A DNA stretch of 64,000 bases from Candidatus Binatia bacterium (lineage in GTDB: Bacteria; Desulfobacterota; Binatia; HRBIN30; BPIQ01), in the NCBI GenBank assembly GCA_026004195.1, contig BPIQ01000002.1:372001-436000 (forward strand), written 5' to 3'. Position 1 is the first letter of the stretch. Every line of letters starts with the position of its first letter. The notes below the pieces were generated by a model, which was given only the letters and a program-made list of their open reading frames with translations, was not told the DNA's origin and did no database searches. The translations under genes were made by a program, and so were the position numbers. This document shows, one piece after another, positions 62,950 through 64,000 of this stretch.

Positions 62950-64000
62950 GTGCGACGGTTTCCGGTCCTGGCGGTCGCCCTTCTGAGTCTCTTCGGGAAT
63001 GCGGGATCCGCCCGCCCCGCCTGGGAAGCAGGGCGGCCGGACTCCGAGCTCCCGGCAGGAGTGGGGGCCAGCTACTCCTACCCGGCCGGCCGGTGGTCTC
63101 TCGAGTACCGCTACGAGCGTCTTTCGTTCGGCGGCCTTCGCGACGGCGAAAAAGACCTCGTGCCCGCGCAGGTCCTCGCCGACTTCCCGGCGGTGATGAC
63201 GGAGATGGACGCGGAGACACACGTGCTGCGAGCGCGTTACGCGCTCGGGGACCGTTGGACCGTCTTTTCGCTTTTCTCCTTCGCGCTCCGGTCGATGGAG
63301 GTGCGGACGCGGGAAGGACGAAAGGTGCGGCTCGACTCGGAGGGAGCGGGGGACTGGCACACGGGGCTCTCGCGTTTTCTCTACGAGAACGGACCCCACG
63401 AACTCCACCTGGAAGCGGGGCTCGGGCTTCCGACAGGATCGATCGACGAGAAGGACCGCTGGATCGACGGCGCCCGAAGGAAGCTCCCTTACCCCTTGCA
63501 GCTCGGCTCGGGCACCTTCGACCTCCGTCCGGCCGTCGTCTACCTGGGAATGCAGGGGCCCTGGTCCTGGGGGCTCTATCCCGCCGGAACACTCCGCCTC
63601 GGGAAGAACAGCGCCGGCTACGACCTGGGCGACACCCTCGAAGTTTCCGGTTGGGCCGCCCGGAAGTGGACCCCCTGGCTTTCCACGTCGCTCCGTTTTT
63701 CGGCCGAGATCCGGCCGAACATCCGAGGAAGGGACGCCGACCTCGACCCGGCCTCGCTGCCGGCCGCGGACCCGGACCGAATGGGCGGCGAGCGTGTGGA
63801 CCTGCTCTTCGGCTTCCAGCTCTCGAGGGCTCGCGGCTTTCTCGGGGGACATCGCCTGGGCCTCGAAGCGGGCCTTCCCGTCCACGAATCGCTGGAAGGC
63901 CCGCAGCTCGAGCGGGACTGGCGGCTTTACCTGGCGTGGCGCAAAACCTTCGGAGAGCCGGTGCCTCAGGCCCCGAAGCGCATGGCCAGGCCGCAGCCGA
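62950..64000 (+). CDS. Outer-membrane beta-barrel protein (transporter-like family), 3' end beyond window
   Basis: At least 350 residues. The signal peptide is short (RRFPVLAVALLSLFGNAGSA). The mature part alternates aromatic and small residues in strand-like stretches: VGASYSYPAGRWSLEYRY, GDRWTVFSLFSF, LGLPTGSIDEKDRW, YPLQLGSGTFDLRPAVVY. The TGSIDE and LGSGTFDL motifs occur in a barrel family often annotated as transporter, linked to small-molecule or metal passage in some genomes. GTG 62950 is the only start after an in-frame TAG at 62938. Continues past the right edge. Confidence 0.78.
   Translation, partial: MRRFPVLAVALLSLFGNAGSARPAWEAGRPDSELPAGVGASYSYPAGRWSLEYRYERLSFGGLRDGEKDLVPAQVLADFPAVMTEMDAETHVLRARYALGDRWTVFSLFSFALRSMEVRTREGRKVRLDSEGAGDWHTGLSRFLYENGPHELHLEAGLGLPTGSIDEKDRWIDGARRKLPYPLQLGSGTFDLRPAVVYLGMQGPWSWGLYPAGTLRLGKNSAGYDLGDTLEVSGWAARKWTPWLSTSLRFSAEIRPNIRGRDADLDPASLPAADPDRMGGERVDLLFGFQLSRARGFLGGHRLGLEAGLPVHESLEGPQLERDWRLYLAWRKTFGEPVPQAPKRMARPQP

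Overview
The window is 64 kb of gene-dense, high-G+C DNA (about two thirds G+C by eye) from an environmental Gram-negative bacterium. A partial outer-membrane barrel protein, a lipoprotein and a quinone-type dihydroorotate dehydrogenase fit a diderm. Arsenite methylation, an F420-type LLM oxidoreductase, an FrhB-like flavin/Fe-S protein, a rubrerythrin/DUF3501/Fur cluster and the imuA-imuB-dnaE2 cassette recall deltaproteobacterial or Binatota-type genomes. That placement is an inference; the window has no rRNA or tRNA to settle it.

Layout. 1-6.0 kb (minus strand): a frameshifted D-aminoacylase, a crotonase overlapping fabF, a PiT phosphate permease and an ArsM-type methyltransferase. 6.1-9.2 kb (plus): a YdeP/FdhF-like molybdopterin oxidoreductase coupled to its sulfurtransferase FdhD. 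9.2-12.0 kb (minus): a LON-domain protein, a Fur-family regulator, DUF3501, rubrerythrin and a GST; a TTGACA promoter with a Fur-like dyad sits in front of rubrerythrin. 12.1-17.4 kb (minus): aceF-type E2, lpdA, lipB and lipA in one operon, with rnhB and a VanZ-like gene upstream. 17.4-31 kb: a GspC-like protein, a PAS-HisKA-REC protein without an ATPase domain, an FrhB-like protein, comEC with an unusual 3' end, uvrC back to back with a HAD/nucleosidase pair, a cupin, an amidase, pyrD with a LeuD-like gene, and a PA0069-type radical SAM protein. 30.9-32.6 kb: an IS1182-like element with a broken transposase. 33-37.4 kb: a PhyH oxygenase, an LLM oxidoreductase, then a RaiA/HPF-sigma factor fusion followed by a BaeRF (eRF1-like) protein. 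38.2-41.4 kb: a DxDGDGD-repeat protein ending in a dockerin-like module. 42-47.7 kb: the imuA-imuB-dnaE2 mutagenesis cassette. 48-52.6 kb: a decayed FG-GAP beta-propeller gene, a VapBC module and a VOC protein. 52.9-56.5 kb: a NylA-like amidase and a coupled glycosyltransferase/radical SAM pair. 57.2-59.8 kb: an MntA-HepT module, DUF1232, a retropepsin-like protein and an HNH nuclease. 60.5-64 kb: a beta-helix lipoprotein, a SRPBCC protein and the start of an outer-membrane protein.

Three features cut across the window. (1) Five intergenic arrays contain about 35 copies of a small palindrome. It has three stem variants with compensatory base changes, and the copies alternate in orientation as in BIMEs; one array appears to have been entered by the IS element. 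(2) Several genes have a -10-like box only 6-10 nt before the start codon, which suggests frequent leaderless transcripts. (3) Several otherwise intact genes carry frameshifts, and those I could assign all shift in the same (+1) sense. The best candidate for an undescribed system is the RaiA-sigma fusion with the neighbouring BaeRF gene. It joins a ribosome-hibernation fold to a transcription-initiation fold, next to a release-factor-like protein.
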